The notes beneath the pieces are model-generated. The model was not told the DNA's origin. It saw only the letters and a program-made list of their open reading frames with translations, and searched no databases. Positions 45,042-56,389 of a DNA stretch of 64,000 bases are shown here, piece after piece. The position numbers and the translations under genes were made by a program. Positions within the stretch are counted from its first letter, which is position 1. Each line of letters begins with the position of its first letter. Origin of the DNA: Torymus aiolomorphi. Its lineage: Eukaryota; Arthropoda; Insecta; Hymenoptera; Torymidae. The stretch covers positions 175,018,104-175,082,103 of the forward strand of contig CM070873.1 in the NCBI GenBank assembly GCA_036365515.1. The letters run 5' to 3'.

Positions 45042-48000
45042 AGGCCCGTCAATCCCCTCTTCAGGTAGGCGCTCGTGAAGATCGTAGTAGAAGCAACAGC
45101 AACCACAGCAGCAGTAGCAGCATCACAGGCGATGACGGGGCTGACGCAGGGCCCGAGCGGTTTATTATAGCTGCGGAGGGAGAACAGTACATGCATGCGT
45201 AGGTTTGCTGTTCACGGCCGCGCGGTCAGTTTTAATATACGTGACCCACCTGCCGGGGAAAATCCTGTATTATGGCTTGAGGAAAGCAATAGAGACATTC
45301 ACGAATACATCACATCTAACGTTCCACCTAAAACATGAATCGGCGTGAGTATTCGTAGTGATCGGTTTGCGCGGGGGCTCGGAGGATTGTCGTTCAGGCC
45401 TATTGAAAATTACAGTTACTTAGATTTATGGAATTTGATAAATTCTATCAGTCAAAGTAACGCAGTATCGATGACACACTCGCCTTACAAATATATTACG
45501 TTGAAATGCCTGTCGGTGCAGGGAGAGCACGACGAAAACAAACGCTGAGCATAGGTAGTCTTCGTAAACGCTCGATCGCAACAACAAAAAACCAGGACAA
45601 TTTACGTTTGCTGCGTGCGCTCGTTGTAGCGAGAGCACACTTAGCTCTTAAAACATCCGAATGCGCTGTGACGCGCGACGAGAGGCGCGTAATCTGCGAT
45701 GGTGGGCGAAAATTGCAGAAAGAGCGCGCAGAGAAACTCGTGCGTGATGCAGGAGTAATTTTACCGCTAGAGGGGTGTGGATTCCACGAGTTGACGACGC
45801 TTCAAGATTTTTTGCTGCGGAGGGTATTGCTATGGTTATATTTGAAAAGTGTAACTTGGGTAGCGGCGAACCTTCGTTATTTGACGGTCGAAACAAGATT
45901 CAAGATTTAAATGCACGCTTCACGGTGTTATTTATTTAATCTTTGAGGAGCAGTCTAGACACTTTAACGTGATCACTAATTTATTTGCTGCGGCCGGGTC
46001 AAAATTTTTTTGCTCTTATTGTAACAAGGGTTTTCGCCGTATTGGGCAACACAAGTGTAAACGAACTTGTGAATCTTGCTTTGTTACACCTCCATGTAGG
46101 AGTGACGGTGTAGAAATGATAGAGTGCACAGAGTGTGGACGTACATTTTTCGGGCATGGTTGTTTCGTTAATCAGAAGCGCGCGGGTTCGTACAAAAAAA
46201 ATAATCTTAAAGTGTGTGATGTCTTGCAGCTATGCGAAAATTGTTTAAAAATAAATTCAAAAGTAAATACGCACCACAGTCAACACGAGTGTGGTATTAT
46301 TTATTGTAAACAATGTTCGAAGCGGCAGCCGTTCAATCATGTATGTTTCATGCAACCAATTGGTGGTGGTGGAAACTTGAGAGCGGAAAAAAGTTTGTAT
46401 ACATTTCTTACGATTTTGAGACCCGTCAGGATACGTATGGAGAAAACGCTCGGATTTATGTGCCGAATCTCTGTGTTGCGCATCGGATTTGCACGCATTG
46501 CATAGACCTGGACGACCTTAAAATCATTTGTAGCAAATGTGGCGTGCGCGAGTTCATTTTCACAGACGATCCGGTAAAACAGCTTCTGAGCTTGTGCATT
46601 CGGGAAAGCACTGAATTTTCGGAAATTGTATGCATCGCGCACAATGCCAAGGCTTTTGATGCTCAATTCATTTTAAAAGAATTGGCCGAAAACTCTGAGC
46701 GCACAGCCCCCAGCGTCATTTTGAACGGTCAAAATATTACAATGTTGAAGTACGGACGAACCAAGTTTATCGACAGCATCAACTATTTTCAAAAGAAATT
46801 GAGTGCTCTACCTGCTACCTTCGGTTTACCCGAAAGTAGTAAGAAGGGCTATTTTCCACATCTGTTTAACACCCTAGAGAACCAGCAGTACGTTGGGCCT
46901 CTACCAGCGCTAGAGTTTTATTGCCCTGTTACTATGTCACCAGCTGAGCGTGCCGTTTTTCTCAAGTGGCATGATAATACAAGCCCCGGCTATATATTCG
47001 ACTTTGAAAAAGAGATAGTCGAATATTGCCAGATGGATGTGGAAATACTGAGGCGCGTGTGTATACAATGTCGAAAAATTTTTCTCGAGGAGGTGAAACG
47101 GACCCATTTGTATCAGCGTGTACAATCGCGTTGGCGTGTTCGTACGTTTTTCGTAAAAATTTTTTAGTTCCGAACACTATAGGAATAATTCCGCCGAACA
47201 GTTATTGTCGTGCTGACAAACACTCGAAAAAATCAATAGAGTGGTTGCTGTATTGCGAGCGCGAGATCGGTCGCGAGATCGTACATGCAGGGAGGACACG
47301 TGAGTTTCGCTTGCCCGAGGGATTTTTAGTGGACGGGTACCTACCGAGTTCGTACGGTATTTGGATACTCACCCGATAATGAGTAGAATAACGCTCAATC
47401 CGCGGCATGCGTTTTTCGGTGGAAAAACTGAAAATATAGTCATCTCATGCAGTGTAGAGCAGGGTGAAGAGGTCAAATATACTGATATTTGCTCTCTTTA
47501 CCCGTATGTATGAAAAAGACGATGTTTTCCTATCGGTCACCAGCACATTTACATAGGCTCGGAATGCGACGTGTTAACGGATGGCCAGAACAACAATCTC
47601 TCGCGCGTCGAAGGTCTCGTCAAATGCAAAATTTTACTACCGCGAAATTTTGTATTACCCGTATTACCGGTAAAAATGCACGGGCGCCTTATTTTTGGTC
47701 TCTGTCGTTCCTGCTGTGAGGACGACAGAACGACTGCAACCACGAACAAGTCGCCGAGCGTGAGTTTAGCGAGAGATGGGTAGTGCACGAATTACAGAAA
47801 GCAATCGAATTGGGCTACAGCGTGACTGAGATATTTGTCATATGGCAATATAAGAGCACACAGTATGACCAGTACAGCGGTGAGGGTGGGTTGTTTGCCG
47901 TGTACGTAAAGATCTTCCTTCGGTTGAAACAACAAGCGAGCGAGTGGCCGTCTTGGTGTGCGGACGATACTACCAAGGAGCGTTAAATTGACGAATACGA

Positions 48001-48819
48001 GCGCGAAGAAAGAATAAGGTCAGACCGTGAAAAGATTGAAAAAAATTCGGGTTTACGTTCGGTCGCAAAACTCTGCTTAAATTCATTTTGGGGAAAGTTT
48101 GGGCAACGGTCGAATTTAAAACAAACGGAAGTGGTCAAAACGTGCGAGGTGCTGCTGAAACTGCTCACGGCACCAAAAAGGAAGTTTTCGACGTCCTCCC
48201 GGTTAGCGAGGATCTTTTGTAAGTAAACTGCCGCTATAAAGAGGACGCTGTAGAGTCGGTGCCGAACACAAATGCGGAACTAGCAGCCTACACTACCGAG
48301 CAGGCGCGCCTCGAGATTGACTCGTATATAGAAAAGCTTTCGGCCAACCGCGTTGTCTACCTGGATACCGATTCGTGTATATTCAAGTGCAGCGAAAAAG
48401 ACCCTTCAGAGTATAGACCTCCTTTAGATACTCTTCTCGGCAGCATGACGGACGAGGTCAAGAGCTACGGAGAGGGAGCTTATATTACCAGCTTTCTCTC
48501 CGGGGGTCCGAAATTTTATACCTTTCGAGCATTCGTCCCATCCACCGGCATCACTCTCGAGTGCTGTAAAGTAAAGGGAATTTCTCTTAATAGCGCCGAT
48601 ACGAGCAAGATCAATTGCGCTAGTATCGAGCGCTTGATCGCAGAGTATTTCGATAATGACGAGAGCTCGCCTATCGTTTTGAAATATAATACGATCAAAC
48701 GCACTCGCACGCACGAGGTCGTTACGCGCAGCGAAAAAAAATCCTGTTCCATAGTTCTGAGAAAGCGAAGATATTTCCATCACGACGTTTCGCTTCCTTT
48801 TGGCTATAAGCGCAATTGA
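45042..48819 (+). pseudogene. polB: Polinton 1 protein-primed family B DNA polymerase, heavily broken
   Basis: The reading frame begins at a 3' splice site (TTTAG ending at 45041). In order: an N-terminal domain with LLRALVVARAHLAL; Cys-rich zinc ribbons (45990-46360: CSYCNKGF, CESCFVTPPC, CTECGRTFF); 3'-5' exonuclease motifs DFETR (46412), HNAKAFDAQF (46639) and YCQMDVEILR (47023); polymerase motif A SLYP (47484-47504), motif B KLCLNSFWGK (48070) and motif C YLDTDS (48358). At least ten lesions are visible, including frameshifts near 45199, 45470, 45797, 45926, 46365 and 47095, stops at 45336, 47511 and 47986, and a deletion of the segment between exonuclease and palm at about 47345-47400. 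It once replicated the element. Confidence 0.9.
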
Positions 48820-49318
48820 ATAATTGTATATTTTAATGCGTTGAATGTTGTAACTCTTGTATATTTTTCATAATAATAAAAAATGTATTGTTGATATTTA
48901 AACTTTTTTTTACGTGTAAATTATTTTCCCCCATATCCCCTCATCCCATGTACCTATTCATAGCGATGATCAGCTAACCCGCGCGTGCGTCGCCGAGATC
49001 AACGGAACAAAGCGTTAAACACGCAGCTATGGTTGCTTATATCCGCGAAAGTCACCTGATCAACACGGTAAATATACTTATCCGCGCGAGGGCCGGAGTA
49101 TACTAATGATTGCGGAAGTCACCACCGCGGTGATATGGTGATCTCCGCTCGCGCGCCCGCCGCCCCGCCGGCCGCCTCCGCTGCCGGGATCGTAAATATC
49201 GTACATTGCTATATGCGGTGACGTTTTTCACGTACGTCATCGTCAGCTGAGCGCGTGAGCGAGTTAAGGGTTTAAAAAAGGCTGTACGCGTGTAATTTTC
49301 TTTATTCGAGTCGTAAAC
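48820..49318. other. Intergenic region after polB of Polinton 1
   Basis: It contains an ATAATAAAAAATGT stretch near 48872 that could serve as polyadenylation signal for polB, and then GC-rich DNA with no gene. The AAAAAAGGCTGTACGCGTG region just before 49319 is the likely upstream region of the ATPase gene. Confidence 0.4.
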
Positions 49319-49970
49319 ATGGACACGCGGTGAAAGCATCCTTTTACTTGCTGCGTGTACGGCCCCATAGGCTGCGGTAAAACTTTATTCGTTAAAAGCT
49401 TTCTCGCCTACCTGCCAGAGGTCTGCGACGCACGTTCCGACCGCGTCCTATTTTATTACGCCGAATGGCAAGATGCCTACAGACGAGATTTTAGACCCAA
49501 CGGGCCACCCATCGAGTTTCGAGAGGACCTTCCACAGATGGCGGATTACTCGATGACAATGAGAAAAAAAAGTTACTCGTTCTCGACGACCTCGACGACG
49601 ACCGAGCGATGTTATTTTAGATTTATTCACAAAGGGCAGTCATCACAAAAATATTAGCGTAATATTCGTTACGCAAAACGGATTTCACAAAGGTAAGGCA
49701 CAGCGCGACATTAGTTTGAATACCAAGTATCTGGTATTGTTCAAAAATCCTCGCGACAGAGCACAAATACAGCACCTCGCGCGACAAATTTTTTCGGAAG
49801 ATTCGGCTTTTTTGCGTGAGGTCTATCTAGACGCCACGCGTGAACCTCACTCTTATCTTTTTTTCGATCTCTCTTAAGCCTGCTTAGACGAGTTTAGATT
49901 TCGAGCAAACATATTTCCCAATGCCGGGGCGCACGTTGCCTACCTGCCCAAGTACTTTAAATCGCGGTGA
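49319..49970 (+). pseudogene. Polinton 1 genome-packaging ATPase (FtsK/A32-like)
   Basis: An ATG at 49319 is followed by a TGA at 49331 and then the P-loop GPIGCGKT (49361-49384), FYYAEWQDAY, and Walker B LLVLDDLDDD (49573-49602, reached through a frameshift in a poly-A run at 49564). Further on are ISVIFVTQN (sensor-like), a stop at 49876 and FRANIFPNAG. This is the A32/FtsK-family ATPase that packages DNA into capsids in Polintons and adenovirus-like elements. With two stops and two or more frameshifts it is inactive. The ATG of the next gene follows its stop directly. Confidence 0.85.
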
Positions 49971-50399
49971 ATGAGGCATGCATTAATCAGTCAGGAAAAA
50001 ACTATGGCACCGATAGGTCATAAAGCAGTAGCCTGCGGTAAACATTTCTCGAAAAGAAACCTTGCTCTCTTGAACGCTCTTTGTCATGGGGACAAAAGAC
50101 ACCGTGTTGCTATAGCGAGCACAGCTGATAAACCTCTCGTCAGATGCACATGCGAGTGTGTGTTGAACGTTTTGCAGGGCGTCGTAAAACTAAGCGATTC
50201 CGAAAAGGGCCGATTGCGTCAACATAAGCAAACGCTGCGTAAGCTGATCCGTACTGATGATAACGACAGCGGTACTTGGAAATCGAAGAAACGGGTCATT
50301 ATACAAAACGGCCGGTCGTTTTTACCACTCTTGCTCGCTCCGATCGTAGGAACGCTTATCTCAAAAATATTTGGCTCGAAACATGAAGCGAGCTCGTAA
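49971..50399 (+). CDS. Polinton 1 small basic protein, adenovirus pX-like
   Basis: 142 residues and intact. It starts one base after the ATPase stop. The middle is basic (DKRHRV, RLRQHKQTLRKLIR) with a CTCECVLNVLQG segment; the C-terminus is KKRVIIQNGRSFLPLLLAPI followed by VGTLISKIFG, a basic patch and then a hydrophobic helix. This C-terminal motif is common to many insect Polinton proteins and has been compared with adenovirus core protein pX/mu. Role in DNA condensation or membrane interaction is inferred, not proven. Confidence 0.7.
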   Translation: MRHALISQEKTMAPIGHKAVACGKHFSKRNLALLNALCHGDKRHRVAIASTADKPLVRCTCECVLNVLQGVVKLSDSEKGRLRQHKQTLRKLIRTDDNDSGTWKSKKRVIIQNGRSFLPLLLAPIVGTLISKIFGSKHEASS

Positions 50400-50996
50400 G
50401 ATGATCTTTCTGTCGGAGCCGCCACCAGAGATATCGCATCTAAAGTCATGGAGGGGGAGGGGCCGAGGAATACGAATGAAAAAGTCCTGCAAACACCAGG
50501 TGATCATTTTTCTCGTCTGGATGGTGAAATGTACGATGTTTTACGCTCAAAAGCAGGTAGAGACGATTACGAGAAGTGCGTAAAATATCTACAGATTTTA
50601 CGTCGCTATCTTTTCTTCCGTGACAACGAGCGTAGCGCTGTGCGTGAGGAGCACCGTGAAATAGACGAGGTCGAAGAGGCGCTTGCACCGCTGTCCGAGG
50701 ACGACATACTCGTGGGGGTACCGAAAGTACACACGCGCAAAGCGCGTCTCTTGCTTCGCCATTGGAAAGTCACTGTACCCGAGCGTCTCAAGTGGGATAA
50801 CTCAGGCACCATTACTATAGATGGTCGTGTAATTGCTCGGTCCAATATAACAGAGTTAATCATCGACGCATTGAAAAAGAATAGTAAGGACGAGGCCCCC
50901 GTTGGCCGCATTGAATTTGCAAAATTTCTCAAAACTTCCGAAAAACCGGGAAATTTAATTATTAAGCCAACAGTTTTGAAAATTGCCAAATATTGA
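50383..50996 (+). pseudogene. Conserved Polinton protein of unknown function, likely frameshifted N-terminus
   Basis: The long frame starts at an ATG at 50448 and gives 182 residues: FSRLDGEMYDVL, a coiled helical part (KYLQILRRYLFF), and NITELIIDALKKN ... IEFAKFL. Related proteins in insect Polintons begin with a basic MKRA-K start that is present here at 50383 in another frame, overlapping the end of the previous gene. So either this copy has a frameshift near 50470 or it starts at 50448. The NITELI..ALKK motif is a hallmark of this family. No biochemical function is known to me. Confidence 0.65.
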
Positions 50997-51128
50997 CGGA
51001 TCCTCAGCGCTCGGCCAAACGTCGCCTATCCACACCTATACAGCACGAATCACCCCAGCTGTCTACACAAACTCGCAGTAAGAAACAAGCGAAAAAAAAG
51101 TGGCTCGCACTTGATTTGTAAAAGAAAA

Positions 51129-52150
51129 AATGACGTACGAAAAACAATACTACGATCTTGAGCATGGAGCAGGCTACGCTAGGGCACGCAATCTTGTGCG
51201 GTTGAACGCTAAAAAGGAAAAGAAAAAAATTTACTCGTGACTGAGCAATCAAGGTGGCTACACGCTCCATCACCCGATACAAAGGCGATTTCCACGATTT
51301 CGTTACAACGTGATGAACATTGACGATGTTTGGGAGGTCGATTTGCTACGGCTCACGACGATAAAAGATTACAGCGACGGTTACAACTACATTCTAGTGG
51401 TGATTGATGAACTCGGTAAGTACGCATGGGTAGAACCGGTAAAAGATAAGACCGCGCGCAACATTGCCAACGGCTTCGCACGGATTATCGACCGAGCACA
51501 TCCCCGGCTGCCTGTATGCGTGCAAATCGATCGAGGCAAAGAGTTTACCGGTTCATCACTTCAGGCGCTCCTCCGCCGAAAAGAGATAACATTGAAAGTC
51601 GCTCACAACCCCGACATTAAAGCAGCTGTGATCAAAAGACTCAACAGAACGTTACGCGAGTGAATCTGGCGATACTTTTCTCATAGTAACACAAAGAGAT
51701 ACATCGATGTCGTGCAAAAGATTGTATACGCTTACAATCGGACGCTACACAGTCGTACGCGCAAGAGACCTTTCGATGTCACATTGTACAATGCGCCGAC
51801 AGCGATCGAAAATTTAGTCGGCGCTGCCTAAATTCAAGGTGGGCAACCTCGTGCGCATCAGTCGAACCAAGAACACCTTTGAGAGAGGATAAGAAAAAAA
51901 TATGGCGAATAAGTGTTCAAGATAATCCGCGATTCGACGCGTCAAAATCTCTATACGTACGTGCTCGAAGATTAGAACGAAGAAATTATCGACGGTTTCT
52001 TTTATCCCGAGGAACTCGTGTTAATCGGCCGCGAACGCCTCGCGCCCGATAAGCGTTTGAAAGCCGAACGCATCATATGCACAGAAGAACGGGGCCCTAA
52101 AAAGAGAGCACTCGTTAAGTGACTCGATGACCCTGCTAAATTTAACTCGT
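51129..52150 (+). pseudogene. Polinton 1 integrase (rve fold, chromo-like C-terminus), inactivated
   Basis: The N-terminal region (51129-51300) with a stop at 51237 leads by a frameshift near 51300 to the core. The core has WEVDLLRL (first catalytic Asp, 51340), IDRGKEFTG (second Asp, 51529) and DIKAAVIKRLNRTLRE, where the expected third catalytic Glu is Lys (51634-51636), at the correct DD35E spacing. A stop at 51661 cuts it; AYNRTLHSRTRKRPF and, further on, an SH3/chromo-like part (KVGNLVRISRTK, FYPEELVLIG, KRALVK) continue through more stops to 52150. The enzyme would have inserted the element into the genome. Confidence 0.87.
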
Positions 52151-52186
52151 GAGTAAAAGCTAGCGAGCTTGAAAACATCTGAGAAA

Positions 52187-52988
52187 ATGGAAATGGGCGA
52201 CGATTTTTATATTGTACTGCCTAGTAACAGCAGCATGACGTATTTTCCCGAAAACACAACCTGCTGTTTTACGATCCAGCTGCAACGCGAGATCAAATTA
52301 CATGGCGAGTGGCACGTGGGCCTCGTTGAAATTCACATACCACACGGTATCGTACATTTTCAAGATGATGAAGCCAGTTACACTTTTTACACGGCTGAGG
52401 ACAATGGGGGTCTCATCGACCAAAAACTGTGTCGTATACCCGTAGATATTTACGATTCTCTCGAACAACTAGTAGACGCTATAAACGCGCCGAATGACAC
52501 TTATAGGCATCAAATGCTCGAGCCACTTAAAACTGGTGAGGGGTCTTACATCATAAGACACAAGTGTAACTGCCCACAAATTCACATTACGGATTTCAGC
52601 GAAAAAATCAGACGTGTATTCGGCTTCGACGAAGCAGGTCAAAAAGGTTCGTTTGCAACGCTTAATAAGGGTTACCGGGACATTGCAGCCAACACACTTG
52701 CCTCGCTTTCTCGAGCCTTGCCCGACCAGATGTACGTCTATACCAATATATGTGAATCTCATCAGTAGCTGACACCCAAGCTGCGCAGCTGCGCATAGTT
52801 TCTATAGACAACTCCAGCTTTAAGTGCGGATGCAGTACTGTACAGCGTTTTGCACCCGTTCACTATATACCTCTTCCCTATCACAATGTTCGTAGCATCG
52901 TTATCGATATAAGATCAACATGGGCGATGTATACCATTCGAGTACGGCACGTTGACGGTCACGCGAGACTTTATGCGCAAATATTAAG
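52187..52988 (+). pseudogene. Polinton 1 minor capsid (penton-like) protein, C-terminus broken
   Basis: The open part runs to 52768. It begins GDDFYIVLPSNSSMTYFPEN, continues HGEWHVGLVEIHIP and ends YVYTNICESH, then breaks. The remainder in shifted frames includes IDIRSTWAMYTIRVRHVDG-type sequence and the conserved EYGTLTVTRDFM near 52938-52975. The DFY..LPSNSS / GEW.VGL.EI pattern identifies the conserved Polinton protein next to the pVI-like and major capsid genes, assigned as the single jelly-roll penton-like protein in published work as I recall it. Start at 52187 or 52193 is more likely than 52169. Confidence 0.7.
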
Positions 52989-53492
52989 ATGAGTCATTAC
53001 GTGCGCTACTACGACGAGCAGCTAGGTGGGGGTGGCGTAAGAAATATTTTTGCGGGTTCGACTTTTCAGAGAGGTCGTGGCGTAGGAGCCTGATTAGTAG
53101 GCCTTTTTCGTCGCATCCTGCCATACGTCACGAGCGGGGCCAAGGCTGTAGGTAAAGAGACACTGCGCGCAGGTATAAAGGTTGTTGACGATTTTACCAA
53201 CAGCGATGTTAATTTCAAGGAGGCTGTAAAATCACGGGCCAAAGAATCCGGACGCAACCTCAAAAGAAAAGTTGCTGACAAAATATCGGAAATAATGAAA
53301 GGCTCGGGATATAAAACAGGCGTGAATGGCAAGCGGCGTCGCCAGTCGAGAAAGAAACACACTCGGATGCGCACGGCAGTCGGTAACAAAAAACCCAGCA
53401 AAAGAAAGCCCGCTGTGAGAACGAGCAAGAAGAATAAGAGGAAGAAGAGGAAAGCCCTTCGCAACATAAACGATATTTTTGGTCCAAAGTAG
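52989..53492 (+). pseudogene. Polinton 1 basic virion protein with one internal stop
   Basis: 168 codons with a single TGA at 53091. The N-terminus is YYDEQLGGGGVRNIFAGST then FQRGRGVGA; after the stop come GLFRRILPYVTSGAKAVGKE, an amphipathic helix region, RNLKRKVADKISEIMKGSGY, and a very basic Lys/Arg-rich tail. Proteins of this design lie just before the major capsid gene in arthropod Polintons and are thought to be internal virion proteins with a membrane-active N-terminus (compare adenovirus pVI/pVII). That role is inference. It ends 3 bases before the major capsid ATG. Confidence 0.75.
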
Positions 53493-53494
53493 AA

Positions 53495-54811
53495 ATGGCC
53501 TTCTTGCACTCGCACTCTAACGAGTGCATGTCGAGCGAGTTCGACATTTTTACTCTTCCGGCGACTCAAACGTCGACTGAGAGTAGTAGTTTTTTACACT
53601 ATAAACCTGTGTCCTCGCTCAGTGACGAACGAGACGCACCCATAGAGTTCGTCATCCCGAGCGCAAGCGAACATTATATTGATCTCGCGCACACCATTCT
53701 CTATGTCAAAGCTAGAATACAGCCGAATGCCAAAACCCCTGCTGAAAACTTAAAAGTTGCCCCAGTAAATAATTAACTGCATTCAATTTTTAATCAAATC
53801 GATGTTTTTCTAAATCAAAAACTCGTTTCTTCACCCAATAATGCATATTCTTTTACAGAGCATACATAGAGTCACTGCTCAACTACTCGCCAATCGCAAA
53901 AGAATCACAATTAACGGCCGGATTGTGGTACGATGATACTCCCGGTTTATTCGAAGCCCTGCCGCACATTCAAGGTAAAATATCTAACAAGGGTGCTCTC
54001 CATCGTCAGCATTTCACACTCAATGGAAAAACCTTCGACATGATTGGCCATCTGCACTGCGACGTCTTTAATCAAGACAGAATGCTCATCAATGGTGTAG
54101 AAATGAGAGTACGACTAGTACGAAGCGAAGATGCCTTTTGCCTAATGGACGCCTCCGGAGATGGTAAATTCAGCCTGAAAATAAAGGAAGCCACGCTCAT
54201 CGTTCGATGCGTGAAGATAAATCCGGGAATTTTAATTGCGCACGCCAATGCTCTCGCTAAAACAAGTAGAAGTCAAAACTTTTACGCTTCACGCAGGTAT
54301 ACATGGCGATACCATCGATAATACCATTCTTTGGCAACTGCCTAAAAGAATAATAATAGGATTTGTCGATAATAAGGCATTCAATGGCAATCGAACATTT
54401 AACCCGTTTAATTTTCAACACTTTTCAATAAATCTCCTATCCCTCTACGTCGATGGATCTCAAATTCCAAGTAAACCGTTACAGCCGCGCTTTAGTGCTA
54501 ACGATAGTATGTTTATAGATGCATTTCAAACCCTCTACTTGGGCACAGGTATACATTTCCTCAACGAGGGCCTTGGCATAAACCGTTTCAACTATTCACT
54601 GGGCTACTTTCTCACGGCTTTCGATCTCACACCCGATTTATCGGCTCACTGCGCCTCGCATTTGAATCTCGTTCGCTCGGGTAGCTTACGCATAGAGGTG
54701 GGATTTGAGACGGCTCCAACGAGCACAATAAATTGCGTTGTTTATGCCGAGTACTCTAACGTTTTCGAAATAGACTCCACCCGCCAAATCTTATCCGATT
54801 TTAGTTCCTAG
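53495..54811 (+). pseudogene. Polinton 1 major capsid protein (double jelly roll), broken
   Basis: It starts FLHSHSNECMSSEFDIFTLP, followed by DAPIEFVIPSASEHYIDLAH, the conserved beginning of Polinton major capsid proteins. A stop at 53774 and frameshifts near 53858 and 54260 break it. The middle contains GLWYDDTPGLFEALP, GKTFDMIGHLHCDVFNQDR and LIVRCVKINPGIL; the end contains FNPFNFQHFSINLLSLYVDG, FNYSLGYFLTAFDLTPDLS and a LRIEVGFETAPTSTINCVVY final strand. It would form the hexon-like shell. Its presence with the penton-like protein, ATPase and protease shows that the ancestor could make virions. Confidence 0.87.
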
Positions 54812-54906
54812 TCGTTAAAAAGGTGGGAGGACGAGGACTTGAGAGGAAGCGGGTGGCGCCCTCAAGCCTCACTTTTCTCTCGGCGCTCGCTACGCACACA
54901 CGTATA

Positions 54907-55287
54907 ATGGATTACGTCGTAGATAAACAAGGGTTTCGAGACACTGAAAGGAAGTTTTTACCAAAGGAGGTGGCGATCATTTGCCTACAGAAACCCATTG
55001 TCGACCACTGGATTGTACAAGCACCGTGCAATTTCATCGAGCTACCCGAAGACGTAAAAAATACAAATTCCTACTGCTCTGTCGATATTCACGGCATTAA
55101 CTGGTTCGAGGGCGAAGTATCACTCAGACAGCTATATCGTTATCTCTTCAATATCGCAAGAGCAGTAAGACGGATTTACGTTCGCGGCGAGGAGAAAGCC
55201 TGGTACCTGGAATCTTTACTCGGCCGAAACATATGTAATTTAGAAAAATATGACTCGCCGACGCGCTCTACAAGGCGCACCAAATAA
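54907..55287 (+). pseudogene. Conserved Polinton protein, possibly nuclease-like fold, C-terminus shifted
   Basis: The likely start is the ATG at 54907 (MDYVVDKQGFRD) rather than the upstream frame start. It contains FLPKEVAIICLQ, HWIVQAPCNFIELPEDVKN, HGINWFEGEV and RIYVRGEEKAWYLESLL, the pattern of a Polinton family whose fold has been likened to DEDD-type nucleases. A frame change near 55260 moves the C-terminal part (LPEEWKMIKKD, NYSVFTRAPSS) to 55250-55502. Function is not established. Confidence 0.6.
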
Positions 55288-55553
55288 AAAAGTGGATGCG
55301 CTCTATACTACCCGAAGAGTGGAAGATGATCAAGAAAGACCAAGTACAAAGTCAAATGTTCTACACGGCTCTTCATCAATATCCGCTGAAGCAGCGCAAA
55401 AATTACTCCGTTTTCACCCGGGCTCCGAGCAGTCCACTGAGGAGGAGAAGGAGGAGCAGAACGACGACAGCCGCGACGAGACAGATGTCGCCCCAGAAAT
55501 AGCAAGTGATAGCGACAGCAGCACATATTTCACATTTAGCGAAAACGCAAAAT

Positions 55554-56087
55554 GAATAGGAAATAAATCACGAGGGCCATTAGTGGCCTCAGAGCAAACT
55601 CGATAGGTGTAGACGCAGCCGACCACATCCCCAGAAGCTTGAGTCTTCCAGCCACTATTGTAACCAATGTCGATATCTCAGATAAACCTGGATCCCACTG
55701 GATGGCATTCTACATAGACAAAAATGCAAAAGGAACATATTTCGATAGCTATGGAGTCGCGCCTGTGTTACGACATCATATCGATCGACTTCGAAGAAAT
55801 TGCTCAAACTTCACGTGGAACGAGAAGAAACTGCAGAGTATTAATTCTAAAGTTTGCAGCGAATATTGTATTATGTTTCTTTGGTATATGTGTAGCGCTC
55901 GCACTTTACGCGCGTTCTGTAACGTTCTTTCACGTGATTCACATGTAAACGATGCACTGGCTGCAAAATTTTATGAAAATGTAAAAAGAAAAAATCACCG
56001 AAAAAGACTCCGTCGTGCGAACAATTTCCTCAGCATTATTTCCAAGGGCGCTGGCTCCTTCGTTCAAACATGTAAAGCATTTATATA

Positions 56088-56088
<1 letters not shown>
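55554..56088 (+). pseudogene. Polinton 1 adenain-like cysteine protease
   Basis: An upstream ATG at 55554 is stopped after four codons; the frame from 55566 is open to 56088 and includes ISGLRANSIGVDAADHIPRS before the first Met-like start at 55639. Catalytic landmarks are GSHWMAF (His, 55696), FDSYG (Asp, 55744) and VCSEYC (Cys, 55855), all present and in order as in adenovirus maturation protease (C5 family). The core could therefore be intact; only the start is damaged. It would cleave capsid precursor proteins. Confidence 0.82.
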
Positions 56089-56124
<36 letters not shown>

Positions 56125-56210
56125 CGTGCGTGCGTGCGTGCTTGCGTGCGTGCGTGCGTGCTTGCGTGCGTGCGTGCGCGTATGTGTGTGTTTGAGTGTG
56201 TGTGTGACTT
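56089..56210. repeat. (GT)n / (GCGT)n microsatellite
   Basis: GTGTGTGTGT followed by GCGTGCGTGCGTGCTTGCGT runs directly after the protease stop. Confidence 0.95.
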
Positions 56211-56389
56211 TTTATTATAATATTTCTATTTAATCCAGTGTCACATTCAATTTTTTAGTTTGTAATATTTCTTTTTTATCCAGAAATACATTCAATTTTT
56301 AGTTTATATTTACACTTTATGTACATTGTAAGTTTCAGAATTGTAAAATCTGTTGTGTGCGTGTATCGGTCTTCCTTACTAGAAGCAAA

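Noticed and set aside
51129..53492. UGA read as Trp (alternative genetic code) in Polinton 1
   Set aside because: Other TGA stops fall at non-Trp positions (45336 aligns with Leu in element 2; 49331), TAA and TAG stops are also present, and other genes in the window use TGA as a normal stop.
56015..56233. Cys/Val-rich ORF
   Set aside because: It is a translation of the (GT)n/(GCGT)n microsatellite.
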